Positions 27,233 through 35,326 of a DNA stretch of 64,000 nucleotides are shown one piece after another. The stretch comes from Desulfovibrionaceae bacterium. GTDB lineage: Bacteria; Desulfobacterota; Desulfovibrionia; Desulfovibrionales; Desulfovibrionaceae. The stretch lies in the NCBI GenBank assembly GCA_910575755.1, contig CAJTFO010000005.1, positions 62,001 through 126,000 on the forward strand. Reading direction: 5' to 3'. The notes under the pieces were generated by a model. The model was not told the origin of the DNA, did not search any database, and saw only the letters and a program-made list of their open reading frames with translations. How positions within the stretch are numbered: position 1 is the stretch's first letter; each line of letters opens with the position of its first letter. Position numbers and translations under genes: made by a program.

Positions 27233-28246
27233 TCAGCGCGTCGCCAGAGTCTGAAAAAACATCCGATGCCGCTCCCATTGCGGGCCATGCAGCTCACTGG
27301 CAATCATGCCGAAAGCCGTGCGGACAAAAATGCGGCGCGTATCTGCTTGCGCAAGGCGCCACCGTTGCGCCGAAGCCGCGCGCAACTGGCGGCAGTGTTC
27401 TGTCAGGCGCTGCGCCCGGACCAGACTTGTGTGCTTTTCGGCCACAAGACGGCGACCGTTTTCGGCAATTTCCGCCAGACGCCCGGGGCGGGCGAGATAG
27501 GTGGACGCGATGCTGGCGGCTGCGGCCGCATCGTCTTTCGGGTACAGAGGCAGAATGTTTTCATCCGGCGTGAACAATTCATGCAGGCCGTTATCGCACC
27601 GTTCCATAAGCAGGGCCGCACCGCAGGCCATTGCTTCAAAACAGCGAAAATTGATTTCAGAAAAAGCTGTCTGATTGAGCACAATGCGGCTGCGCCGAAA
27701 GATGGGAAAAAAGTCGCCCGAACGCATCAGCAAAGGATGTCGGGCGCGGAAGTTCCGCAGAAAAACCTCTCTTCCGGGATTATTCTTGTGTCCCAGCGTG
27801 CCCACAAAAGCCACCGGAATATCCCGCGCCTCAAAAGGCGTGGCCTTATCCGCATTGCGGCAGAAGAGCGGCAGCCATTGCGCGGGCAAACCCTCATCGG
27901 TAAACAGTGACAGAAAATCTTTCTGGGCTGTCAGTACCAGATCAAAACCCCGCGCATAGGGCAGATGCCACGGATTGCAGTAGGTATCAATGGAATAATA
28001 GAGGGAGGGGCATGGCGCGGATTCTGGATCAATCAGCGTTGGCAGGTTGCCGTCATCGGCATAAAACAGAACATCTGGGGTAAAACCCATCCCCGCTGCC
28101 TGTTCAAGCAGAGTGCGCATCGTTTTGGGATGCGGCAGGGGAATATCCGCCTTTGGATCCGGACAGACCGACAACACGGCATGGCCAAGGTGACGCAATG
28201 CCTGCGTCAGGTACTGACCGCCCATGGAAAGAATGCACAGCTTCAT
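27233..28246 (-). CDS. CgeB-like glycosyltransferase family protein
   Basis: The 337-residue protein resembles CgeB/DUF3880-type glycosyltransferases (GT-B fold). Features include an N-terminal Rossmann-like strand KLCILSMGGQ, the VAFVGTLGHKNNPGREVFLRNF segment, and a C-terminal SEINFRCFEAMACGAALLME motif. That last motif contains the Glu that usually contacts the donor nucleotide sugar. The donor and acceptor are unknown. ATG 28246 sits ten bases after the degP terminator, has no clear ribosome-binding site, and an alternative TTG lies at 28252. No other polysaccharide genes adjoin it. Confidence 0.75.
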   Translation of the reverse strand: MKLCILSMGGQYLTQALRHLGHAVLSVCPDPKADIPLPHPKTMRTLLEQAAGMGFTPDVLFYADDGNLPTLIDPESAPCPSLYYSIDTYCNPWHLPYARGFDLVLTAQKDFLSLFTDEGLPAQWLPLFCRNADKATPFEARDIPVAFVGTLGHKNNPGREVFLRNFRARHPLLMRSGDFFPIFRRSRIVLNQTAFSEINFRCFEAMACGAALLMERCDNGLHELFTPDENILPLYPKDDAAAAASIASTYLARPGRLAEIAENGRRLVAEKHTSLVRAQRLTEHCRQLRAASAQRWRLAQADTRRIFVRTAFGMIASELHGPQWERHRMFFQTLATR

Positions 28247-28257
28247 CTGCAATAATG

Positions 28258-28286
28258 AAAAGGGCCGTCCCCGAGGGGACAGCCCT
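28258..28286 (-). terminator. Rho-independent terminator of degP
   Basis: AGGGCTGTCCCC pairs with GGGGACGGCCCT (one G-U pair) on the minus strand, followed by TTTCATTATT. It begins about 20 bases after the degP stop. Confidence 0.78.
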
Positions 28287-28306
28287 GGTTATCGTTGAAA
28301 TGACGC

Positions 28307-29740
28307 TTACTTGCCGAGAGGCACAGTGCGGAAATAGACATCGCCGCGCCGTTCAATCTGCAGCATGACTGCCCCGCGCTTCACGCCCTCTTCCTTGACG
28401 ATCCTGGACAGGGCTGCGCCGCTGTTCACGGACTTCAGATTGGCCTTGAGGATCACGTCCCCGGGCCGCAAGTCGGCTTCAGCAGCGGGCTTGTCGGGAT
28501 CAACACTGACAATCATCAGGCCTTCATTCTTGTTGAGCTTCAGCTCGCGGCGCTCCTCAGCCTTGAGGGGGCGCACCGAAAGGCCCAGCAAGCCTTCGTC
28601 CTGCTGTTTCTGGCCCTTGCCTGGCCGCGCCTCGTTCTGGGCGCTGTTGCGTTCGCCCAAGGTCACGTTAAGGTCCAGATTCTTGCCGTCACGCCACACG
28701 GTCAGCACTGCGGCACTGCCGGGAGCCTTGTCGGCAATGGCGCGCAACAGGGCCGAGGCGTCCTCAATATCCTTCTTGTCCACGGCGATGATGATATCGC
28801 CATCCTTCATACCGGCCTTGGCAGCAGGCTCGTTTTCCATGACGCTGCCCACCAGCGCCCCCCTGGGCTCTTTCATGCCCAGAGCCTTGGCGGTATTTTC
28901 ATCCACATCCTGAATGCTCACGCCGATCCAGCCGCGGCTGACCTTTTTGCCGCTCTTGATCTGGTCAATGATCTTCGCGGCCATATTGCTGGGAATGGCA
29001 AAGCCGATGCCCTGGCCGCTGGCGATGATGGCCGTGTTGATGCCCACCACCTGACCGGCCATGTTCAGCAGCGGGCCGCCGCTGTTGCCTGGATTGATGG
29101 AAGCGTCGGTCTGAAGGAAGTTGTCAAACGGCCCGGAACGGATGTTGCGGCCCTTGGCCGAAAGAATGCCGGCGGTTACGGTATGATCCAGCCCAAAAGG
29201 ATTGCCGATGGCCAGCAGCCATTCGCCCACCTTCAGCGCATCAGAATCGCCAAAGCTCAGGAAAGGCAAGGATTTTTTAGCATCTACCTTCAGCAGGGCC
29301 AGGTCTGTTTCCTCATCGGAGCCGATCAGCTTGGCCTTGAGGGTTTCGCTTTTGCCGTTGTTTTCATCCAGGGTGACGTGAATGACGTCGGCGTCGGCCA
29401 CCACATGATTATTGGTCACGATATAGCCGTCAGCGGACACCAGAAAACCGGAACCCAGCGACTTCTGTTTCTGCTGGGGGCGTTTTCCGCCACGTCCCTT
29501 GCCGCCGCCGAACTGGTCGAAAAACTTTTCAAACCCGGGGGGCAGGTTACGGAACATCTCGCCGAAGAAATCTTCAGGCCCGCCCCCGGAGGTTTTGCGC
29601 TCTGTGCCGATATTGACCACAGCCGGGCCGCTTTTCGCCGCCAGCTCACTGAAGTCTGGCAAATCTGCCGCCTGTGAAAGCTGGACCGAGGCCAAAAAAC
29701 TCACGGCCAGCAGAGCGGCAAGGCATTTTTTTAGAATCAT
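28307..29740 (-). CDS. degP: Periplasmic serine protease DegP/HtrA
   Basis: The 477-residue protein has a Sec signal peptide (cleaved near AQAAD-like SQAAD, residues 22-26) and a trypsin-like domain. The catalytic triad is visible: His112 in VTNNHVV, Asp146 in DEETDLALL and Ser220 in NPGNSGGPL. Two PDZ domains follow (about 265-350 and 375-465). A Gly/Lys-rich loop near 78-90 replaces part of the LA loop. DegP degrades or refolds damaged envelope proteins. ATG 29740 is preceded by GAGGAG with seven-base spacing. It follows the S1 gene by 15 bases and is probably cotranscribed. Confidence 0.95.
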   Translation of the reverse strand: MILKKCLAALLAVSFLASVQLSQAADLPDFSELAAKSGPAVVNIGTERKTSGGGPEDFFGEMFRNLPPGFEKFFDQFGGGKGRGGKRPQQKQKSLGSGFLVSADGYIVTNNHVVADADVIHVTLDENNGKSETLKAKLIGSDEETDLALLKVDAKKSLPFLSFGDSDALKVGEWLLAIGNPFGLDHTVTAGILSAKGRNIRSGPFDNFLQTDASINPGNSGGPLLNMAGQVVGINTAIIASGQGIGFAIPSNMAAKIIDQIKSGKKVSRGWIGVSIQDVDENTAKALGMKEPRGALVGSVMENEPAAKAGMKDGDIIIAVDKKDIEDASALLRAIADKAPGSAAVLTVWRDGKNLDLNVTLGERNSAQNEARPGKGQKQQDEGLLGLSVRPLKAEERRELKLNKNEGLMIVSVDPDKPAAEADLRPGDVILKANLKSVNSGAALSRIVKEEGVKRGAVMLQIERRGDVYFRTVPLGK

Positions 29741-29754
29741 GGAACCACTCCTCA

Positions 29755-31221
29755 TTACTTGTTTTGCAAAGCTTTTTGCAAAGCCTGTGCCATAATGCCC
29801 ATTCCGTTGCCAGAAGAGGGGGCGCCGGCCGCGGCATGCTGCTTCCAGGCGTTATCGTCGGCTGTCGAAGCCGGTTCCGAACCTTCCGGAGCCAGGCTGA
29901 TGCGTCGGGCGGCACTGTCCAGATTATGAACAATCAGAGTCACGCTGTCGCCCTTGTCCAGCTTGCTGAACTGGGCAGCATTTTTGGCGTTTTTGATCAC
30001 GCCGGCGGGCAGCAGACCTGTGATGCCGGGAGCCAGAGATACAAACAGGCCGTACTGTGTACGGCTTTCAATGACGCCGGTGACTGTGGAGCCGACGGCA
30101 AAGCGCTGGGCCGCGTCCTGCCAGGGGTCGCCCTCCGCGTCGCGCAGGCTCAGGGCGATGCGCCGGGTTGCGGCATTGACATCTTTGATCTTGACGGAAA
30201 CCGTTTCGCCCGCGCTGAGTACCTCTTCAGGCTTGTTGATCCGTTTGGCCCAGGACATCTCGGAAATATGAATCAATCCTTCCACGCCGGGCAGCAGTTC
30301 GACAAACGCGCCGAAGGGCGCCAGGCGCACTACCCTGCCCTGTACCACGTCACCGGGATTCAGACGCGCGGGCGCGTCCTGCCAGGGATCGCCCTCAGCC
30401 TGCTTGCGTGAAAGGGAAATGCGGATCTGCCCTTTGTCGTTTTTGCTGATGCCGAGCACCTTGACCCGAACCATGTCGCCAGGGGAAACGGCTTCGTCTG
30501 CCGACCCCACGCGCGACCAGGACAGCTCGGAAAGGTGAATCATGCCCTCTACCGCCGGCGCCAGTTCCATGAACGCGCCAAAGGGAGCCAAGCGGGTGAT
30601 GCGCCCCTCCACGGTATCGCCTTCCTTGAGGCTTTCCAGCAGTTTATCAAGATTTTCCTGGCGTTCGCGATCCAGCAGAGCGCGGCGCGAAACCACAATA
30701 TTGCGGCCCCGGTTTTCCACACGGATGATCAGGAACTGCATGCCGCGGCCCACCAGAGAATCGGCGTCGCCCGGCGCGGCGTCCATCTGGCTGCCGGGGC
30801 AGAAGGCGTTTTTGCCCAGCACTTCCACCGTATAACCGCCTTTGCACACAGCGGTTACGCGACCGTCCACGGGCAAGGCGGCGTCGCGCGCCTCTTCCAG
30901 TGCGGCCACGCCACTGCCGCTCATGGAGCGGGAAAGGCGGATTTCCTGCGGAGAAACAGCAATGACCCAGGCTTCCACGCTATCGCCGGGGCCCGCGCTT
31001 TCCTTGCCTTCGGCATCCAGAATATCCTTGCGGTCCATAATGCCGTCCACCTTGATGCCCACATCCACAAAGACACTGTCTCCGGTGATGGCAATGACGA
31101 CGCCGCTGACCTTCTGGCCCGGCTGCAAACGACCGGAAGAAGCGCTGTGGGCCGCCAGCATGGCGGCAAAATCTTCAGTGCTTTCTTCCTGCACGGGGCT
31201 TTCTGCTTTTTCCTCAGTCAT
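29755..31221 (-). CDS. Four-S1-domain protein, ribosomal protein S1-like
   Basis: The 488-residue protein contains four S1 (OB-fold) RNA-binding domains, roughly residues 35-105, 115-190, 205-280 and 290-365, with a weaker fifth at about 375-445. The third and fourth are nearly canonical, with RLAPFGAFMEL...VEGMIHLSELSW and RLAPFGAFVEL...VEGLIHISEMSW. Full RpsA has six domains, so this may be a compact S1 or a paralogue acting in translation or mRNA decay. ATG 31221 is chosen because GGAGCAGGA precedes it. It is upstream of degP. Confidence 0.86.
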   Translation of the reverse strand: MTEEKAESPVQEESTEDFAAMLAAHSASSGRLQPGQKVSGVVIAITGDSVFVDVGIKVDGIMDRKDILDAEGKESAGPGDSVEAWVIAVSPQEIRLSRSMSGSGVAALEEARDAALPVDGRVTAVCKGGYTVEVLGKNAFCPGSQMDAAPGDADSLVGRGMQFLIIRVENRGRNIVVSRRALLDRERQENLDKLLESLKEGDTVEGRITRLAPFGAFMELAPAVEGMIHLSELSWSRVGSADEAVSPGDMVRVKVLGISKNDKGQIRISLSRKQAEGDPWQDAPARLNPGDVVQGRVVRLAPFGAFVELLPGVEGLIHISEMSWAKRINKPEEVLSAGETVSVKIKDVNAATRRIALSLRDAEGDPWQDAAQRFAVGSTVTGVIESRTQYGLFVSLAPGITGLLPAGVIKNAKNAAQFSKLDKGDSVTLIVHNLDSAARRISLAPEGSEPASTADDNAWKQHAAAGAPSSGNGMGIMAQALQKALQNK

Positions 31222-31312
31222 ATTTCCTGCTCCTCCAAAAGTGGGCGTTTTGTTTAAGTTGGCAATCATAGCCTATCCTTTTGCAGAAGACAATGAATGA
31301 ACTGACCACTTC

Positions 31313-31349
31313 CAGGGCATTTATCTGATGAAATCAGGTAAATGCCCTG
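31313..31349. repeat. Hairpin with 11-bp perfect outer stem
   Basis: CAGGGCATTTA (31313-31323) pairs with TAAATGCCCTG (31339-31349), with a further four-pair inner stem around a TGAAA loop. It is upstream of the S1-domain gene and has no T-tract. Confidence 0.75.
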
Positions 31350-31379
31350 TTGGCCGCGCAAGCGGACAAGCGCGCCTTC

Positions 31380-31409
31380 GTTTGCGAAAAACCGTGTTTT
31401 TTCGCAAAC
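31380..31409. repeat. Hairpin with 12-bp stem
   Basis: GTTTGCGAAAAA (31380-31391) pairs exactly with TTTTTCGCAAAC (31398-31409) across a six-base loop. The purine/pyrimidine tracts within the stem could allow weak termination in either direction. Confidence 0.75.
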
Positions 31410-31454
31410 AAACCCGGCTACGCCGCCACAAATCCCTTACATGCTTTGCAGTGT

Positions 31455-31556
31455 CTACTTTTGCAAGTAGGCACTACTGACGGGAATCAGGTTCAGCACC
31501 TGCGGCAAGCGCAGCAGGGCGGCATTATCAAGTGAGCCCTTCCGCTTTGGTCTGAT
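31455..31556 (-). pseudogene. Relic of an AlpA-family transcriptional regulator
   Basis: The minus-strand frame from about 31556 to the TAG at 31455-31457 reads LDNAALLRLPQVLNLIPVSS in its core. This matches the helix-turn-helix opening of AlpA-type regulators, common on integrative elements and satellites. Translation stops after the fourth residue past that core (AYLQK), long before the usual PVKLG-type second half. Upstream the frame is closed by a TAA without an ATG. It is therefore a fragment rather than a gene. What follows the stop does not resemble the missing part. Confidence 0.6.
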
Positions 31557-31621
31557 ATTTGCATATTAATTTTTATGCCGGTCAATGCACCGGATACAGG
31601 TAAAATCTGCCGGGAGGAAGT

Positions 31622-32857
31622 ATGAGCATATCAGGCATCAACTCTTACAATTATAATAACGCGCTGTTCCAGTGGCAGGGGCAGCATTTGAAGGGGACGA
31701 CCTCGGGCGGCTCCAAAAACTCTTCCTCCAGCAACCTGGAGAGTCTTTTCGGCAACACGTCCATGATCAGCCAGCTTTCCAGCATGATTGAGCTGACCAA
31801 ATATGCCATGGACGCCATGGGGCTGAGCAGTGACAGCCGCGTGACTTTCAATCAGATCAGCAAGTATCGTGAACAGTTGCAGACGGAATTCAGCAAGGGC
31901 GTCAAGGAAGGTCTGGCCAATATGGGCATTTCAGACCTAGCGGGCTTGAGCTTCAGCCTGGACAGCAATGGCGTGCTGAGCGCGCTGGGCGACAATGCTG
32001 CGGACAGAAAGGCCGCTCAGGCCTGGCTGGACGCCAACCCTGCCCTGGGCAAGGAGTTGCGCGACGCCCTGGACAACGCGGGCATTGAGTCCGAGGACGC
32101 GGTGCAGCTGCGCATCAGCGCTGGCGGCAAACTCAGCGTGGTCAACAATACCGCAGAGAACATTCAGGCTGCACTGGACGACAAGGCAAGTCTGAGCAAA
32201 GACCTGCGCACGGCCCTGGAAAAAATGGGGGTGGATGCGAGCAAAGGTCTGAGCTTCAAGTTTGATGATCAAGGCAATCTGGCTGTCAGCGACGACACTG
32301 AGCAGGCCGAGGCCGTGAATCAGTGGCTGGCGGACAACCCCGGACTGGCCAACGCGGTCAAGGCGCAGCTGGAAAAGAGGAATGTGGACGCCTCCGCCGT
32401 GACTCTGCGTCTGGGCGGCGAGGGGAACATCAAGATCAGCGTGAACAATGCCGGGCTTAACGACATTCAGGCCGTGCTGGACCAGCAGAGCAGCGCGGGC
32501 AACAAAATCCGCGAGGGTCTGGAGGGCCTGGGCGTTGACCCGAACATCAACTTTTCCATCCAGGTCAATAACAACGGCAGCGTGACCATCATCAGCGACC
32601 ACCCCGACCGCGACAAGGTGCAGCGCTTCTTTGATGAACACCCTGAGATGGTTAAAAAATACCGGCAGATCGAAACCCTCTCCGGCATTGATGACGCTCG
32701 CAAAGCCATGCAGATATCTCCTTCGGATATGCGCAAGCGCATTCAGATTGAATCCATGTCCGCCTGGTGGGCAGGCTCTGGTAACGCAAATTCCTATTTC
32801 GGCAATTATGCGGGGGGTAATCTTTCCCTGCTGACCGGGCTGAACCTCAATATTTAG
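31622..32857 (+). CDS. Tandem-repeat protein of unknown function
   Basis: I do not recognise this 411-residue protein. Residues 1-94 are Ser/Asn/Gly-rich, then helical, with no signal peptide or lipobox. Residues 95-347 contain five tandem repeats of about 50 residues, starting near 95, 147, 196, 247 and 297. Each opens (K/R)xxL..xGV and contains a SxxxxxxGxLxV-like strand segment. Repeats 1, 3 and 5 share a WL.xNP.L or FFDEHPEM ending, while 2 and 4 share IQAxLD. The pattern is thus A-B-A-B-A. The C-terminus is Trp/Tyr/Asn-rich. GGGAGGAAG precedes the ATG closely. Non-classical export or a surface role is possible but unproven. Confidence 0.82.
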   Translation: MSISGINSYNYNNALFQWQGQHLKGTTSGGSKNSSSSNLESLFGNTSMISQLSSMIELTKYAMDAMGLSSDSRVTFNQISKYREQLQTEFSKGVKEGLANMGISDLAGLSFSLDSNGVLSALGDNAADRKAAQAWLDANPALGKELRDALDNAGIESEDAVQLRISAGGKLSVVNNTAENIQAALDDKASLSKDLRTALEKMGVDASKGLSFKFDDQGNLAVSDDTEQAEAVNQWLADNPGLANAVKAQLEKRNVDASAVTLRLGGEGNIKISVNNAGLNDIQAVLDQQSSAGNKIREGLEGLGVDPNINFSIQVNNNGSVTIISDHPDRDKVQRFFDEHPEMVKKYRQIETLSGIDDARKAMQISPSDMRKRIQIESMSAWWAGSGNANSYFGNYAGGNLSLLTGLNLNI

Positions 32858-32919
32858 AGCGAATTGCCTTTGAAAAAGGCATTTGCTCCGGTGGACGCGA
32901 GAGCGGACGCCTACGCCGC

Positions 32920-32951
32920 ATGAGCCTGAAAAGCGCGCTTTTCAGGCTCAT
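32920..32951. repeat. Perfect 32-bp palindrome (copy 2 of a dispersed family)
   Basis: ATGAGCCTGAAAAGCG followed directly by its own reverse complement gives 16+16 bases without a loop. Its first 19 bases match the segment at 25444. It lies between the repeat-protein gene and convergent mobA. Confidence 0.88.
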
Positions 32952-32964
32952 TGCCGGCAGCGCC

Positions 32965-32992
32965 GCTTTTGAAATGGAAAAATTTCAAAAGC
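32965..32992. terminator. Hairpin near the ends of the repeat gene and mobA
   Basis: GCTTTTGAAAT (32965-32975) pairs with ATTTCAAAAGC (32982-32992) over a six-base loop. It follows the 32-bp palindrome and lies eight bases beyond the mobA stop. It may act as a terminator for either gene, although no T-tract follows. Confidence 0.6.
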
Positions 32993-33000
32993 AAAACGCC

Positions 33001-33639
33001 TTAAAGCGCGGCCAGCAGGCGGCGCGCCAACTCCAGATCGGCGGGGTAATTGATGTTGAAAAACGGCAGGGCCTCCGCCTGGCTGTAGTCAATACGCGTC
33101 TGGCGCTCCAGGGGAATGATGCGGCTGAGCTTGCGCTCGCCCAGGGCCAGGGCAGCGTCGAACAGGGGCAGCGCCGCCACTTCGTACACAGCCGTGAGCG
33201 CCTCAATAAAGCCCGTCTCGCGCTGGCAGAAGGTGGTCAGCAGACGACCGTCGGACGCTGCTCCACGCGCGGCCAGCAGACGGCGCAATGTGGCCTCGTC
33301 CATAAAGGGCAGGTCACAGGACAGGGCCAGCACGGCGGCAAAGCCCTGCTCCGCGGCCGCACGCAATGCCGCATGCACGCCGCTGAACGGTCCCAGACCC
33401 TCCACCTGATCAAAAATGCAGTCATAGCCCGCACATGGCCGGGTCGGACGGCAGGCCACCCAGCAGCAAGGCAGCAGCGCGGTCAACAGGTTGTGCGTGC
33501 GGCGCAGCAAATCGGGCTGTTCCTGACCGTGCACGCGCAAGAGGGCCTTTTCCTGCCCCAGGCGCGAGGAAAGACCGCCAGCCAGCACAACTCCGACTAT
33601 AGCGGTTCCAGACTTTTGCGCATGGTGTTCCCCATTCAT
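33001..33639 (-). CDS. mobA: Molybdenum cofactor guanylyltransferase
   Basis: The 212-residue protein attaches GMP to molybdopterin to form the guanine dinucleotide cofactor needed by formate dehydrogenase. VVLAGGLSSRLGQEKALL is the nucleotide-binding signature (LAGGxSxRxGxxK), and LALSCDLPFMDEATLRRLL carries the metal-binding Asp. The protein is slightly longer than E. coli MobA. Its ATG overlaps the fdhD stop by four bases, placing it last in the fdhE-fdhD-mobA operon. Confidence 0.92.
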   Translation of the reverse strand: MNGEHHAQKSGTAIVGVVLAGGLSSRLGQEKALLRVHGQEQPDLLRRTHNLLTALLPCCWVACRPTRPCAGYDCIFDQVEGLGPFSGVHAALRAAAEQGFAAVLALSCDLPFMDEATLRRLLAARGAASDGRLLTTFCQRETGFIEALTAVYEVAALPLFDAALALGERKLSRIIPLERQTRIDYSQAEALPFFNINYPADLELARRLLAAL

Positions 33640-34427
33640 GCCGTCACCCGTCCCGGCTCATCGCAGAATACAGTCAAACGCGCCTCGGCGGGGCGGCAAA
33701 AACCCACCAGACTTACGCCCTGCGCCCTGGCCGCGGTAAGGGCCGCACTGCTCACCGCACCCCGGCTGGCCAGCAGCCTGAAACCCGCTCGCCTTGCCTT
33801 GGCGTACAGGCTGCCGGTGATCCTGGCGGAGATGAACAGCGCGTGCGCGGCGGGATCATGCCCCTGCCGGGCGCAAAATCCTGCCAGCCGATCCAGGCAG
33901 TTGTGGCGGCCAATGTCTTCGACCATCCGCAACAGCCCGTGCCGCGGATGGAAGAGGCCCGCGCGGTGAAAAGAGCCCGTGCCGTCCCAGAGCCCTGGCG
34001 CGACGAAAAATTCCGCCATATGCGCCAACAGCGCGGCGGCGCTCAAGCGCAGCGCGGCAGCGGCTGCATCAGAACAGTGCGGCGCGCAAAGCGGTTCACT
34101 CTCTCCAGTAAAACTCACCCGCAGACAATGCTGCCCCACGGGAGCACCCAGGCGCTCCACCCGACCCGCGCGCAATGGCACGGGCGCATCGCCGGGTTCG
34201 TCTCCCGACCGTGGAGCGCAATCCAGCAGCACATGTCCCAGCGCCAGCTCTTCCAGGTCATGCGGCCAGGCCCAGAGGTCGCTGCTTCCCCCGGCATGGA
34301 GCACGCACACGGCCTCCTCGCATGCGGCAACCTCGGGCAGCTCCTCCCAGCGGCCGCGCCGAAAACGCCGGGCGAACAGATGCAAAGGAGCCGGTCCGGA
34401 CGAAAGCCCGCCGCGCGCCGCATCCAT
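33636..34427 (-). CDS. fdhD: Formate dehydrogenase accessory sulfurtransferase FdhD (divergent)
   Basis: FdhD passes sulfur from a cysteine desulfurase to the Mo/W cofactor of formate dehydrogenase. The 263-residue protein keeps the family core: an N-terminal EEAVCVLHAGG segment, TGSFHRAGLF, VEDIGRHNCLDRLAG and ISARITGSLYAKARRAGFRLLASRGAVSS. The usual CxxC loop that carries the sulfur is not seen as such. The closest candidate is Cys114-x3-Cys118 (LCAPHC), an unusual spacing. It overlaps fdhE as TGATG and mobA as ATGA. Confidence 0.88.
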   Translation of the reverse strand: MDAARGGLSSGPAPLHLFARRFRRGRWEELPEVAACEEAVCVLHAGGSSDLWAWPHDLEELALGHVLLDCAPRSGDEPGDAPVPLRAGRVERLGAPVGQHCLRVSFTGESEPLCAPHCSDAAAAALRLSAAALLAHMAEFFVAPGLWDGTGSFHRAGLFHPRHGLLRMVEDIGRHNCLDRLAGFCARQGHDPAAHALFISARITGSLYAKARRAGFRLLASRGAVSSAALTAARAQGVSLVGFCRPAEARLTVFCDEPGRVTA

Positions 34428-35326
34428 CAGAAGCCCCAGGCCGATGGTGTGGAACGGCTGTAGCCTGCCTGACGGGCCAGCATGTCCAGAGGCAGAGAGG
34501 CCAGATCGCTCAGGGCCGCGGGCAAGGCTTCGGTCTGCTCGCGCAGATCGGCAAGCTTGATATAACAGCCGCAGGTCTTGCAGACGCGCACCTCAAAAAA
34601 AGGCAGGCTGTCGGTGGTGAACATGCGCAATTGTTCTTCCTCACGCTCCAGACAGAAGGGGCATTGCAGCCGGGCCGCCCTGTAATCCGCGCCACAGAAG
34701 GAACAGGTGTGCCAGCGCTGCCCTTCCCTGCCGCGCAATGCGCCCATGAAGGGCGGGCGGCCGCAGTGCGGGCAGTGCCCGTGCTCCCAGACGCCCCGCT
34801 GCTCGTGCCCGGCGGCCAGGGTTTCGGTCACGGCGGCCAGTTGCGGGGTCAGCGTCGCCTGGGCCAGAAAATGGATCAGGGCCGGAGCCTGGGGCAGACG
34901 CGCGGCCCAGGCATTGAAAAAGGCTTTATCCTCGTGGAGAAAGGCCGCGTATGCCCTGGCGGGCAGCTCCACATCCGCCGCCACCTCCCGGCGCAGGATC
35001 CATACGGCTTCCGCCGGATTGCCTCCGGCCGCCGCCAGCACGTCACAAACTTGATCCCAGAGCGACCGGGCCAGATCTGGATCATACGGAAAGTCAGCGG
35101 ATGAAAGCAAAGGCGCGCCCTGCGCGTGCGCATCGGGCGCGACCGGGCAAAGGCCGCTCATAGCCGGACGGTTCAGGCTCTGAAAAGCCGCCCGTTGCAG
35201 GCGCAGAGTCCCCCCCACTATCTCCAGCAATGTGCCGGGCAGCCAGGCCAGAGCGGCAAGCCGCTCCAGATGGCGGGCAAGGGTGGCGTCGTCGAGAGAA
35301 AAAAACGTGCTCATATCTGTTTTCAT
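34427..35326 (-). CDS. fdhE: Formate dehydrogenase accessory protein FdhE
   Basis: The 299-residue FdhE-like protein assists maturation or redox control of exported formate dehydrogenases. Its C-terminal half carries four CxxC pairs in rubredoxin-like order: CPHC, CSFC, CPFC and CKTC, followed by CYIKLADLREQ. These should bind iron or zinc. The N-terminal half is helical. ATG 35326 or 35314 could be used; neither has a strong ribosome-binding site. It is first in its operon and divergent from fdnG, whose product is its expected client. Confidence 0.9.
   Translation of the reverse strand: MKTDMSTFFSLDDATLARHLERLAALAWLPGTLLEIVGGTLRLQRAAFQSLNRPAMSGLCPVAPDAHAQGAPLLSSADFPYDPDLARSLWDQVCDVLAAAGGNPAEAVWILRREVAADVELPARAYAAFLHEDKAFFNAWAARLPQAPALIHFLAQATLTPQLAAVTETLAAGHEQRGVWEHGHCPHCGRPPFMGALRGREGQRWHTCSFCGADYRAARLQCPFCLEREEEQLRMFTTDSLPFFEVRVCKTCGCYIKLADLREQTEALPAALSDLASLPLDMLARQAGYSRSTPSAWGF

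Larger units (their letters stand above)
31222..31621. other. Intergenic region with hairpins and a gene relic
   Basis: This 400-base gap holds the S1-gene leader, two hairpins (31313-31349 and 31380-31409), a minus-strand AlpA-like fragment (31455-31556) and the leader of the repeat-protein gene with GGGAGGAAG at 31611-31619. No intact gene was found. Confidence 0.7.

Noticed and set aside
31470-31550. Possible SRP (4.5S) RNA
   Set aside because: The GC-rich segment lacks the conserved GGAA tetraloop and paired core; the AlpA-like reading explains it better.
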